From: Nematostella vectensis
Taxonomy: Eukaryota; Cnidaria; Anthozoa; Actiniaria; Edwardsiidae
Length of the DNA: 64,000 bases
Direction of reading: 5' to 3'
NCBI RefSeq assembly: GCF_932526225.1
Contig: NC_064039.1
Span: forward strand, 13,038,139 to 13,102,138
Positions 36,242 to 49,200 of the stretch are shown here, piece by piece. A model generated the notes under the pieces. That model was not told where the DNA came from. It made no database searches and saw only the letters and a list, made by a program, of their open reading frames with translations. Numbering within the stretch: position 1 is the first letter of the stretch; each line of letters opens with the position of its first letter. The position numbers and the translations under genes were made by a program.

Positions 36242-36629
36242 GTGGTACAAATTAGTCAGGAATGGTGTAATTATGTTATGCTAAAAAAGCGGGCTTGTCT
36301 TCGTTCATGCATAAAAAATGCTTAACAAAAGGTATCAAACTGACAGAATAATTGGAATGACTGAGGGAATAATTTCAATGACAGACTTGTGAATCCCAAG
36401 ACTTTGTACAGTCATGTACAATGTAATGTACGTGTATAAAGTTTAGAAATTATTCTGAGCAATCAAGTAAAATCTAGTGATAATCAGCTGGAATATATGA
36501 GAATATTTCCATGACAGAGTTTTGAGTCCCATGACTTTGTACATTCATGTACAGCACTATATGCAGAGTTACAGTAACTGAAAAGTTAACTGAGCGCCTA
36601 ATAATTTCTGCTTTTTTGTCGGTACAGTG

Positions 36630-36776
36630 GAACAGGGTCGTAGCAGGGGGTGGGGCACTGGGGGCACGTGCCCCCCCCGATATTTTCAAAACCCCAATAT
36701 TTTCTTAATGTTTTTGTATTGTGCCCCCCCCCCCCCACCCCCAATCCTACGTACAGTAGCCTGATACGGCTCTGTG
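36630..36776. mobile_element. MITE, about 145 bases
   Basis: ACAGGGTCGTAGCAGGG-type left end and CCTGATACGGCTCTGT right end are imperfect inverted repeats. The core has GGCACGTGCCCCCC, CCCCAATATTTTC and a C-run. Related copies lie near 3270 and 45097. Confidence 0.65.
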
Positions 36777-37404
36777 GAACATCTACATAACGAACCTCTA
36801 TTAAGCGGACACCCTCTAGCGGACATCGTGGTTGGAAACCCCAAATGACATTACCAACGACTACCAATTTACATTGCATAGAAAAATGGTGAAACAACAA
36901 CAGTAAGCAAAACACGATGAAAAAAATCGATGTGATTGCTGTTCTATACAATTAGTATTTACTAAACCGCGATTCGAGTCCCATCGAGGACAATAAACCA
37001 AATAGTGATGACAATGAATCTGACGTACAGATTGTAGGCACAAATTAGACAATAGCAGAAGCTACGTTGTATGGCGAACGTCTCCGCAAATTCGCCCAAG
37101 ACAAAAGTTAAGAATAAGTGTCTCTTCTTTTTGCTGACGCAAATGACATTCTATATTTCTACAATTAGACTGAGAAAAAAGCAAACTACGATGGATAGGA
37201 TTCTCAGCGTCGCAGTCTCTACCTACTGACTTCTTTACTTGTGTACCTCGCCACTGTTTTGTTTCAGTTGATGTAACCTATATGCTGTAGCCTTGTAAAG
37301 TATGGCGATCAAGCAAAAACAAAATTACGCAAAAGGTGTACGGGGTGTACGCAAAATGTGTTAACTCTCGAATTTGATCGGTCCCGAGTGTGTCCGTCAT
37401 ATAG

Positions 37405-37481
37405 AAGGTCCACTGTTATCTAACGACAATCATTTGTCAGCGGTATCACAGCAGATAGAGGACTGGGCTGAACAGAAACAG
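37405..37481 (+). pseudogene. Exon-like open segment at the satellite edge
   Basis: Between a possible acceptor (ATATAG) and donor (CAG then GTATTG) the sequence codes EGPLLSNDNHLSAVSQQIED then WAEQKQ, a polar helix-like stretch unlike its neighbours. No partner exon or family was recognised. It may be an orphan exon, a relic or part of a mobile element. Confidence 0.25.
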
Positions 37482-37499
37482 GTATTGGTATTGTGTATT

Positions 37500-40400
37500 A
37501 AGATATTTATGTACGTGTGTGTGGTGGGGATATTTCTATACGTGAGCTGGTGGGGATATTTCTGCACTTGTGTGTGGTGGGGATGTGTGTGGTGGGTATA
37601 TTTCTAAACGTGTGTTCGGTGGGGATATCTCTGTACGTGTGTGTGGTGGGGATATTTATGTACGTGTGTGTGGTGGGGATATTTCTGTTCGTGTGTGTGG
37701 TGGGTATATTTCTGTACGTGTGTGTGGTGGGGGTATCTCTGTACGTGTGTGTTGTGGGGATATTTCTGTACGTGTGTGTGGTGGGTATATTTCTGTACGT
37801 GTGTGTGGTAGGGATATTTGTGTACGTGTGTATTGTAAGGAAATCTCTGTACGTGTGTGATGGGTATATTCTGTACGTGTGTGTGGTAGGTATATTTCTG
37901 TACGTGTGTGTGGTGGGGATATTTCTGTACGTGTGTGTGGTGGGTATATTTCTGTTCGTGTGTGTGTGGTGGGTATATTTCTACACGTGTGTGTGGTGGG
38001 GATATTTATGTACGTAGGTGTGGTGGGAATATTTCTGTACGTATGTGTGGTGGGGATATTTCTGTACGTGTGTGTTGTGGAGATATCCCTGTACTTGTGT
38101 GTGGTAGGGATATTTCTGTACGTGTGTGTGGTGGGGATATTTCTGTATATATGTGTGGTTGGGATATTTATGTACGTGTGTATAGTGGGGATATTTCTGT
38201 ACCTGTGTGTTGTGGGTATATTTCTGCACGTGTGTGTTGTGGGGATATCTCTGTACGTGTGTGTGGTGGGGGTATTTCTGTACGTGTGTGTTGTGGAGAT
38301 ATCTCTGTACTTGTGTGTGGTAGGGATATTTCTGTACGTGTGTGTGGTGGGGATATTTCTGTATATGTGTGTGGTGGGGATATTTCTGTACGTGTGTGTG
38401 GTGCGGATATTTCTGTATATGTGTGTGGTTGGGATATTTCTGTACGTGTGTGTGGTGGGGATATTTCTGTACGTGTGTGTTGTGGGGATATTTATGTACG
38501 TGTGTGTGGTGGGGATATTTCTGTATGTGTGTGTGGTTGGGATATTTCTGTATGTGTGAATGGTTGGGATATCTCTGTACGTGTGTGTTGTGGGGATATT
38601 TCTGCACATGTGTGTGGTGGGGATATTTCTGTACGTGTGTGTGTAGTGGGGATATTTCTGCACGTGGGTGTGGTGGGGATATTTCTGTATGTGTGTGTGA
38701 TGGGGTATGTGTGTGTGGTGAGGATATTTCTGTACGTGTGTGTTGTGGGGGTATTTATGTACGTGTGTGTGGTGGGGATATTTCTGTATGTGTGTGTGGT
38801 TGGGATATTTCTGTATGTGTGAATAGTTGGGATATCTCTGTACGTGTGTGTGGTGTGGGGATATTTCTGCACGTGTGTGTGGTGGGGATATTTCTGTATG
38901 TGTGTATGATGGGGTATGTGTGTGTGGTGGGGATATCTCTGTACGTGTGTGTGGTGGGGATATTTATGTACGTGTGTGTGGTGGGGATATTTCTGTTCGT
39001 GTGTGTGGTGGGTATATTTCTGTACGTGTGTGTGGTGGGTATATTTCTGTACGTGTGTGTGGTGGGGATATCTCTGTACGTGTGTGTTGTGGGGATATTT
39101 CTGTACGTGTGTGTGGTGGGTATATTTCTGTACGTGTGTGTGGTGGGGGTATTTGTGTACGTGTGTATTGTAAGGAAATCTCTGTACGTGTGTGGTGGGT
39201 ATATTTCTGCACGTGTGTGATGGGTATATTCTGTACGTGTGTGTGGTAGGTATATTTCTGTTCGTGTGTGTGTGGTGGGTATATTTCTACACGTGTGTGT
39301 GGTGGGGATATTTATGTACGTAGGTGTGGTGGGAATATTTCTGTACGTATGTGTGGTGGGGATATTTCTGTACGTGTGTGTTGTGGAGATATCCCTGTAC
39401 TTGTGTGTGGTAGGGATATTTCTGTACGTGTGTGTGGTGGGGATATTTCTGTATATATGTGTGGTTGGGATATTTATGTACGTGTGTATGGTGGGGATAT
39501 TTCTGTACCTGTGTGTTGTGGGTATATTTCTGCACGTGTGTGTTGTGGGGATATCTCTGTATGTGTGTGTGGTGGGGATATTTCTGTACGTGTGTGTTGT
39601 GGAGATATCTCTGTACTTGTGTGTGGTAGGGATATTTCTGTACGTGTGTGTGGTGGGGACATTTCTGTATATGTGTGTGGTTGGGATATTTCTGTACGTG
39701 TGTGTGGTGGGGATATTTCTGTATATGTGTGTGGTTGGGATATTTCTGTACGTGTGTGTGGTGGGGATATTTCTGTACGTGTGTGTTGTGGGGATATTTA
39801 TGTACGTGTGTGTGGTGGGGATATTTCTGTATGTGTGTGTGGTTGGGATATTTCTGTATGTGTGAATGGTTGGGATATCTCTGTACGTGTGTGTTGTGGG
39901 GATTTTTCTGCACATGTGTGTGATGGGGATATTTCTGTACGTGTGTGTGTTGTGGGGATATTTCTGCACGTATGTGTGGTGGGGATATTTCTGTATGTGT
40001 GTGTGATGGGGTATGTGTGTGTGGTGGGGATATTTCTGTACGTGTGTGTTGTGGGGGTATCTCTGTACGTGTGTGTGGTGTGGGGATATTTCTGCACGTG
40101 TGTGTGGTGGGGATATTTCTGTATGTGTGTATGATGGGGTATGTGTGTGTGGTGGGGATATCTCTGTACGTGTGTGTGGTGGGGATATTTCTGCACGTGT
40201 GTGTGGTGGGGATATTTCTGTACATGTGTGTTTTGGGGATATCTCTGTACGTGTGTATGGTGCGGATATTTCTGTACGTGTGCGGATATTTCTGTACGTG
40301 TGTGTTGTGGGGATATTTATGTACGTTTGTGTTGTGGGGATATCTCTGTACGTTTGTGGTGGGTATATTTCTGCACGTGTGTGATGGAAATATTTCTGTA

Positions 40401-43253
40401 CGTGTGTGTGGTGGGTATATTTCTTTACGTGTGTGTGGTGGGGATATTTATGTACGTGTGTGTGGTGGGTATATTTCTGTTCGTGTGTGTGTGTGTGTGT
40501 GGTGGGTATATTTCTACACGTGTGTGTGGTGGGGATATTTATGTACGTAGGTGTGGTGAGGATATTTCTGTACGTGTGTGTGGTGGGGATATTTCTGTAC
40601 GTGTGTGTGTGTGTGTGTGGTGGGTATATTTCTACACGTGTGTGTGGTGGGGATATTTATGTACGTAGGTGTGGTGAGGATATATCTGTACGTGTGTGTT
40701 GTGGAGATATCTCTGTACTTGTGTGTGGAGGGGATATTTCTGCACGTGTGTGTGGTAGGGATATTTCTGTACGTGTGTGTGGTGGGGATGTTTCTGTACG
40801 TGTGTGTGGAGGGGATATTTCTGTACGTGTGTGTGGTGGGGATATCTCTGTACGTGTGTGTGGTGGGTATATTTCTACACGTGTGTGTGGTGGGGATATT
40901 TATGTACGTGTGTGTGGTGACGATATTTCTGTACGTGTGTGTGGTGGGGATATTTCTGTACGTGTGTGTGTGGTGGGTATATTTCTACACGTGTGTGTGG
41001 TGGGGATATTTCTGTACGTAGGTGTGGTGAGGATATTTCTGTACGTGTGTGTTGTGGAGATATCTCTGTACTTGTGTGTGGAGGGGATATTTCTGTACGT
41101 GTGTGTTGTGGGGATATTTCTGTAAGTGTGTGTGGTGGGGATATTTCTGCACGTGTGTGTGGTGGGGATATCTCTGTACGTGTGTGTGTGGTGGGTATAT
41201 TTCTGTACTTGTGTGTGGAGGGGATATTTCTGTACGTGTGTGTAGTGAGGATATCTCTGTACGTGTATGTGGTGGGGATATTTCTGCACGTGTGAGTGGT
41301 GGGGATATTTCTGTACGTGTGTGTGGTGGGGATGTTTCTGTACGTGTGTGTGGAGGGGATATTTCTGTACGTGTGTGTGGTGGGGATATTTCTGTACGTG
41401 TGTGTGGTGGGGATATTTATGTACGTAGGTGTGGTGAGGATATTTCTGTACGTGTGTGTTGTGGAGATATCTCTGTACTTGTGTGTGGAGGGTATATTTC
41501 TGTACGTGTGTGTGGTGGGGATATTTCTGTACGTGTGTATGGTGGGGATATTTCTGTACGTGTGTGTGGTGGGGATATTTCTGTACGTGTGTGTGGTGGG
41601 GATATTTCTGCACGTGTGTGTGGTGGGGATATTTCTGCACGTGTGCGTGGTGGGGATATCTATGTACGTGTGTGTGGTGGGGATATTTCCGCACGTGTGT
41701 GTGGTGGGGATATCTATGTACGTGTGTGTGGTGGGGATATTTCTGCACGTGTGCGTGGTGGGGATATCTATGTACGTGTGTGTGGTGGGGATATTTCTGC
41801 ACGTGTGCGTGGTGGGGATGTTTCTGTACGTGTGTGTGGAGGGGATATTTCTGTACGTGTGTGTGGTGGGGATATCTCTGTACGTGTGTGTGGTGGGTAT
41901 ATTTCTACACGTGTGTGTGGTGGGGATATTTATGTACGTGTGTGTGGTGACGATATTTCTGTACGTGTGTGTGGTGGGGATATTTCTGTACGTGTGTGTG
42001 TGGTGGGTATATTTCTACACGTGTGTGTGGTGGGGATATTTCTGTACGTAGGTGTGGTGAGGATATTTCTGTACGTGTGTGTTGTGGAGATATCTCTGTA
42101 CTTGTGTGTGGAGGGGATATTTCTGTACGTGTGTGTTGTGGGGATATTTCTGTAAGTGTGTGTGGTGGGGATATTTCTGCACGTGTGTGTGGTGGGGATA
42201 TCTCTGTACGTGTGTGTGGTGGGTATATTTCTGTACTTGTGTGTGGAGGGGATATTTCTGTACGTGTGTGTAGTGAGGATATCTCTGTACGTGTATGTGG
42301 TGGGGATATTTCTGCACGTGTGAGTGGTGGGGATATTTCTGTACGTGTGTGTGGTGGGGATGTTTCTGTACGTGTGTGTGGAGGGGATATTTCTGTACGT
42401 GTGTGTGGTGGGGATATTTCTGTACGTGTGTGTGGTGGGGATATTTATGTACGTAGGTGTGGTGAGGATATTTCTGTACGTGTGTGTTGTGGAGATATCT
42501 CTGTACTTGTGTGTGGAGGGTATATTTCTGTACGTGTGTGTGGTGGGGATATTTCTGTACGTGTGTATGGTGGGGATATTTCTGTACGTGTGTGTGGTGG
42601 GGATATTTCTGTACGTGTGTGTGTGGTGGGGATATTTCTGCACGTGTGTGTGGTGGGGATATTCCTGTACGTGTGTGTTGTGGGGATATTTCTGCACGTG
42701 TGCGTGGTGGGGATATCTATGTACGTGTGTGTGGTGGGGATATTCCTGTACGTGTGTGTTGTGGGGATATTTCTGCACGTGTGCGTGGTGGGGATATCTA
42801 TGTACGTGTGTGTGTGGGGGAATATGTCTGTACGTGTGTGTGGTGGGGATATTTCTGCACGTGTGCGTGGTGGGGATATCTATGTACGTGTGTGTGTGGG
42901 GGAATATGTCTGTACGTGTGTGTGGTGGGGATATCTCTGTACGTGTGTGTGGTGGGGATATTTCTGTACGTGTGTGTGGTGGGGATATTTCTGTTTGTGT
43001 GTATGGTGGGGATATTTCTGTACGTGTGTGTGGTGGGGATATTTCTGTACGTGTGTGTGTGGTGGGGATATTTCTGCACGTGTGTGTGGTGGGGATATTT
43101 CTGCACGTGTTTGTGGTGGGGATATTTCTGTATGTGTGTGTGGTGGGGATATTTCTGCACGTGTGTGTTGGGGATATTTCTGCACGTGTGTGTGGTGGGG
43201 ATATTTCTGTACGTGTGTGTTGTGTGGATATTTATGTACGTGTGTGTGGTGGG
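37500..43253. repeat. 27-base satellite, about 213 copies, intergenic
   Basis: Units read GGGGATATTTCTGTACG then TGTGTGTGGT, with variants (TATCTCTG, TTTATGTACG, CTGCACG, GAGGGG). GTACGTGTGTGTG is strictly alternating purine-pyrimidine, favouring Z-DNA. Higher-order duplication is visible: the TATTGTAAGGAAATCTC variant at 37831 recurs near 39166 (about 1.33 kb), and the GTGACGATATTTC variant at 40917 recurs 1030 bases later. Long open frames on both strands rich in Cys/Val/Gly or Thr/His come from the length divisible by three. Confidence 0.97.
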
Positions 43254-46200
43254 GAAAAGCGCGTAGTTACGTGAATGTCTATGACTTGGGGCTAAAATGT
43301 TTTGTTCTTGTGCATGCTATATCTTTTTTGCTTTACTGCGATTTTAAGAGTTCTGCGAGATCAAATACATAAATTGAAAGCGACAATTGTAACACGAAAC
43401 CCGTCAATCAAAGCCCTTAGTGTTTCGTTATTGGGCAACTTGCCCGTGGCACTCAGATGGTTTCACGCTATCGCGTTGACCAATTGTCTGCCTTTTAGGA
43501 TAATAAAATAACTGACTAGAGTTCGCAGTATTTTTATTTTTATATTTATCTGTTTGGTACAACACAATAAGAACCGAGAAATGACAAATTAAGAAGAATT
43601 ATTGAAGAATATTCGAAAAAAGTTCATAGAATCAGAACCAACGCAATGCCCACGACGGTTATTAGCCAAAAATGAGTTACTGGAGAGACAAAAATTGAAG
43701 AAAATATGGTACTGTTGCCTATAATCTACCCAGATTATTTCAATGCAAGTTGACCAAAGGCGAAATGTGTATTTCGAGCGAGTTATCGTAGCTGAAAGCA
43801 AATGCATGGAGAAATCCCTTTGAATAGACAAGGAATTATCTAAACATTTAATCGAAAGCTTTGGAAGAAAAGAAAGATTCACTCTTGTACAATTGATAAG
43901 TCCTGCTGGGGAGATAGCGATAACAACTGGACGAAGATCACGCGAGCACATCTATAGCCCAACACGAGGAGAGAAAATCGTTAAATGATGCATAGGCTTG
44001 TCATCCTCTTTGTCAGTCTTAGTATTTACACGATCACTCCCCTTAATTGTATCTTATCCTAGAATAAAGGTCACGATAAACTATCATTGCTTTGTGATGT
44101 ATATATTCAGAATAAGCGGTATTTCTTATGGTTCGGGGCAGTTGAGAGTTTCACCTTACTTAACCCCTCCTAAAAATACTTAAAATAAAACATAATCAAA
44201 GGAGGAGATAGTGAAAATATTTTAGCCAAGTACTAAGACTACAGAGAGGATGGCATACCTGTAAAAAAAGGCGGTTCCTTCTATATAGAAATGATACCAT
44301 TACTGCCAAATCCCTTTCTTTTTATGTTTTTTTTTTCAATACCCCGAGAGAATGACGGGTGCATTCAATTGGAAAAATACAGGCGGACAAAATGGTTCTG
44401 GCAGAAGTTGTAGATTTTCTTTATTAACCTGCAAATTGGGTTTGTTTGAAAGATCCTGTACTTTGTGCCTTTCCATCATAACCATTGTCAAACGACCAAG
44501 CCGATAAGGGTAAAGAGGGGGAGGGGTGAGTAGGGAGAATTCAGACCAAGCTTTACAAGTTATTAACTTTTTATTACAAGGGTGAGGAGGGGGAGGGGTG
44601 AGTAGGGAGAATTTGGACCATACCTTACAACAAGCCAGACAATTTTTAGAAAATGCGCAAGAACAAGCTTAACACAAAACGACGATAAGATTGAATGGGG
44701 GGGGGGGGGGGTAATTTTGTTACAAGCTTGTTATAGACACCATCTACAGTAAAACGGAAGCTGGCTGAAAAGTATTATTAATTATAATCATAATGTTTGT
44801 AGGAAGATTTGTTTCACGCTTTTCAGGCCCATATGAAGAAAACGTTGTCGTTTTGAGGGACTGGTACCGAGGAATCTTAGTTTTTTGTCAGATACTTTGT
44901 CCTTGGACCAAGGACGGTCACAGTCAGTTTTTCTCTTCTGATTAGAATCCACAAAGTTTACGAAGCACCTGTGGTACGGCAACCTTAAAAATGACAAGAA
45001 TCATGCAGTTTTTTTCGAAATAAGGAATATTTTAGGTTTCTTATATGGAAGTGACCGCGTTTGTCAAAAACGACAATTTTGGCTGAATCTTCTTGATATG
45101 CATAGCAGGGGGTTGGTCACGTGCCACTTCCCCTCCCAATACTTTCCCCAAATTATAAGGACATAAGGGCGTGGTTGTGCCCCCAATATTTTATCAGTGT
45201 TTCTGCATCGTGCCCCCCCCCCCCCCCCCCCTCAACCTCAATAATTTGAGGCTACAGCTCTGCTGTAGAACAAACGGAACAAAACATTGATGATGCTATT
45301 GATGACTTTGTAAGGCATACCAGCTACAGTTAAAGAATTTTGAGAAAATATATGTGGGAAAAATATCTGGGGGAAACATTGTACAAGCAAACCTTATCTA
45401 AAACCACAACCGAAAAAATGGACCCCTAAATAGCAAACAAGTATTGAACAATAACAAGCCAGAACTAGCGCCCTCCTCGTCAAGTGCTTATGGAAACCAT
45501 TTCAAGCCTGTCGATGAAAAGCGGGGTGGACAAACAAGAAAATGAGTAGGACAAGTACACGTGGAGTGATGCGACAAAACATTTACTAAATACGTAGAAA
45601 ATGGCGGATAGCCAACCAATGGTTGGGGTTAGTCGGCTAGGGAAATATTTTGCTTTCATGAAATGAATCCAAACAATGCAATCCACAACCTGCTATGAAA
45701 AAGCGTATCTAAAAACAAACTATCGAAAGATAAATAAATACTTATACTTTTCTGAGTTGAAACAGACGTGTCAAACTTAAAATATGGAATTTTCACGAGG
45801 CGAAAGTCAAAGGTTGTTTTTATTCCAAAGGAAAATGTACGTAGCTACCGAGTCTATTCAACAATTGGTGCAAAGAAGATCAAAAATAGTTTTTTTCAAG
45901 TTTATTAAGATAACAAAAGATGTAAATCAAATGTAGCAAATATCAATGACATTGGTAGTCATGTGATTTTTTAAAAGAAAGTTCGAATAAAATTGCTGAG
46001 AGAAAGAACGTCGTAGATTCCTGCGCAAATAAAACGATAAATCAAACTGATATTTTTTAAGATCGAAGTAGATTGACGATTTTTTAACAAAGGTATAATT
46101 TGCTCATATTACAGCTCCGATTCGATTGGACTAGGCGTGATTCGATTGGACTATGCGTATTCTAACATTTAATTAAGACCGTTTGTTTAAAAAATATATC

Positions 46201-49200
46201 GCTGTTACTGGATTTTTAAAATAAAGAAACTAATTGCATGCGATAGAGAGAAGTAAATACGAGTTCTTATATGGTATTTATAGCAAAAAATCACATTGCA
46301 GTACTTATAAAATAATGAATAAATCAGATTAGTTCAAAATATCTAACGATAAGAATGAAAACACTTGGCACTAGGACAAAATAATTATTTTATTTTAAAA
46401 ATGAGCTCGATTGAAAAATACTCGAGCTCTATCGTTACATACTAGGAATCCGATACACCAACACCTGCCTGATCTTGAGATAATAAAATATTAAGAGGCT
46501 AAAATCACTACAATAAAACACGACAAAGGCAGAAAAGACATGTGAATCGAAGACAGGATTGTGTTGAAGTAAAATAAAGGGCCATTTATTCAGGGTGGGC
46601 TTTCATTGTCTCAAAATGGAAGAAAGTTCACAGAAAATGAGCTGTGAAGAATTACAGCGGTGTGTTTTAGCGTTGTCCCCGTGTGTACCACGATCTTCCT
46701 TTTTCTAGAATCCCCAAAAGCTAACCTAGAACTGTGAACGAGCTGACAACAGTCAAGCCTCGTGCTTAAACACTCAAAACAGTGTTTGAAATACTGCAAA
46801 TGAGCTGTGAATCAACCCAAACCTGCGTACAATAGATTGTTGGGTGTATTCCTCGTGCCATATAGAAAAACCCAAAGACGCAAAAAATTATTTAATATAT
46901 TGTACCGGGCATGGAACTCGTGCCAAGCACAAAAAGATTGTTACAATTCAAATCAACCAATGAGTTTTGAACAAGATGATAATGTTACATATTCTCGTGA
47001 CCGAAAGCTCTAAGTGGGTACCTCAATAAGGAAGCAATCCCCCGCCACAGGAAGACAGTCCAGTTAGGCATCCCTTGGGCTGTAGTCTAAATTGAAAAAT
47101 AGACTTCCAGTGGGGTTTTGACTGGGCGGAACTGTGTTTGTTGTAAAAACGGCCAACTTCCTTTATACCGTCTCGTATTGACGGACTGCGATACTTTGCC
47201 AACAAAACAACGAGGATCAACTCTCACCCAAAATAAAAAACAAAGGCAATATAAGATTATTTGGAAGTATGACAGCGATTATGTGCAATGGTTAAAACCC
47301 CTTCAATCAATCACATTACAATCGAGCCTTGATGTGGTTTCGTAGAGTAGTCTTATTGACCCCCGAGTGAGCTTAAAGCAAGTATGCAGTTAAAGTTAGT
47401 ATTCCCGTGGGAGCTACGCTGATTTTAGGGTAAGGCAGTACAATGTATTGCTCACTGGTACCAAATGGCCTATTGTTTTCGCTCATTGTTCTATTACGAA
47501 CCAAACAAAGGTGCTTAGTAGCCCATTACACTCCGGGCAGTAATTTGCCGATAGAACAATAACAGTTATGTCGCTAGATTTGTTTCATGGCGAAATCGTT
47601 CAACACACAAAATCAATTCTTAATTAGTAAAACTTATCATTTTCACCTTTGCCGTGAAAGGTGGATCTGTGTGTATCTATACGAAAACGAGTCGCCCTGC
47701 TTACACTTGTATCTGAAAAGCGTATGGCTTTATTTTATCAGGGATTAAACTTAAAACTGTCCTTGAAAAATATCGTTTCGTTTTAAAGTCAAGAACTGAT
47801 AACAGCGAGAGAATTCAATCCTCGCTTTATAGGATTTGGAATTAAATATGTCAATATATCAAATAAATCATTTTTGTATATACCATACAGATAGTTTAAC
47901 AAGCGGATTTAAAACCACCAATATCACCACTTGATCGTTTAGATTAAGAAACGTGGAAACTGCCTTTAAAACGTTCACGGTTGGATGTTATTTTTTTGTT
48001 CTTCATTTTACCTCCTTCAGTGAAGACTTTAGTCTCCATTGTTTGGCAATTGGTTGCATTGAATGGCTCAATCACACAAAACGCGAGAAAACAAAATTTC
48101 AGTGATTTTCGCGAGTCATAACCCAATTATAAGATTCCAGCAAATCTACAAAATAAACATACCTAAAAGAACTACACTGCTGCGAAAAAAGTTGTAAATC
48201 AGAATGATAAACCTTACCTTTAACTAAAAAATCCGATAAGATATAGTAGATAGTTAAAATAACAAACCTTTGTAAAAAAAATACGATGTTTATTTTGGTG
48301 CCTAAGATTAAAGTAAATGTTAAATTACTATTTCCCGAGATGAAATATGCTGGGTAGAGATGTTGAAATAATCATGGCGCCTCTAATATTACCCGGACAC
48401 GATTTTAATATGCTTACATGCTACTAGGTACAATAACTTAACAAACTCTTATCTTTACCCTTTTTGCCTTCTCAATTAAATCTCTCATGTGCATGATGTT
48501 TAGATAATAAAAGAGAATGAACCGAACAGTTCGTGCCGGCGAAATAGATGCTTACATAAAAACAGATTCATCTGCCTAAACAGACTTCCTTAACAAATTC
48601 ACAGTATCTTTTTTTGATCTATAAAATTAACTAAAGCTGTTCGTTAATAAAAACATAGATTAAAAGAAAACCTTTATTATTGGAACAACGTAATTTACAA
48701 TGGATAAATGAGGGAATTTTAAATCGGGTAATATACTGAGTTTCGGTAATACATATTTTAAAAGCTTGGAAAATAGGCTGTAAATTAATTATTTCTAGCC
48801 TGTTAAACAAGCCGAAAGCGAACGGGCTGAGCTAACGATCGATTAGTTAGCATCTAAGTCTTAGAGAATTGAAGAATAATTGGGCTAATTTTGAGAAACT
48901 GAGCAACTCGAAGAGTCATAAGTAAAATAATTCCCTTTCAACGGTTTATTTTTTTGTGAGAATTCCATTTGAAATAGTTTTAATATTCTGCTAATAACAC
49001 TAACATCATTTCATATTGCTTCTTATACCATTTATGTTAAAGTTACTTCTGAAACCCACCAAAAACCTAAATTGTATCTTATGTAGCGAGGATTAAAATT
49101 ATTCTTATTCTAAAAAGAAAAATAGATATACTTTTATATCAAAATACTCAAATGTCTATTTAAATTTATATTTTATTCTCACCTTTATATTTTGTCAGTC

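Noticed and set aside
37517-43372. Open frames of 200-467 codons (Cys/Val/Gly or Thr/His repeats)
   Set aside because: Direct translation of the 27-base satellite. Frames on both strands are equally open.
43589-43951. 120-codon minus-strand frame
   Set aside because: No domain, no partner exon and composition like its non-coding surroundings.
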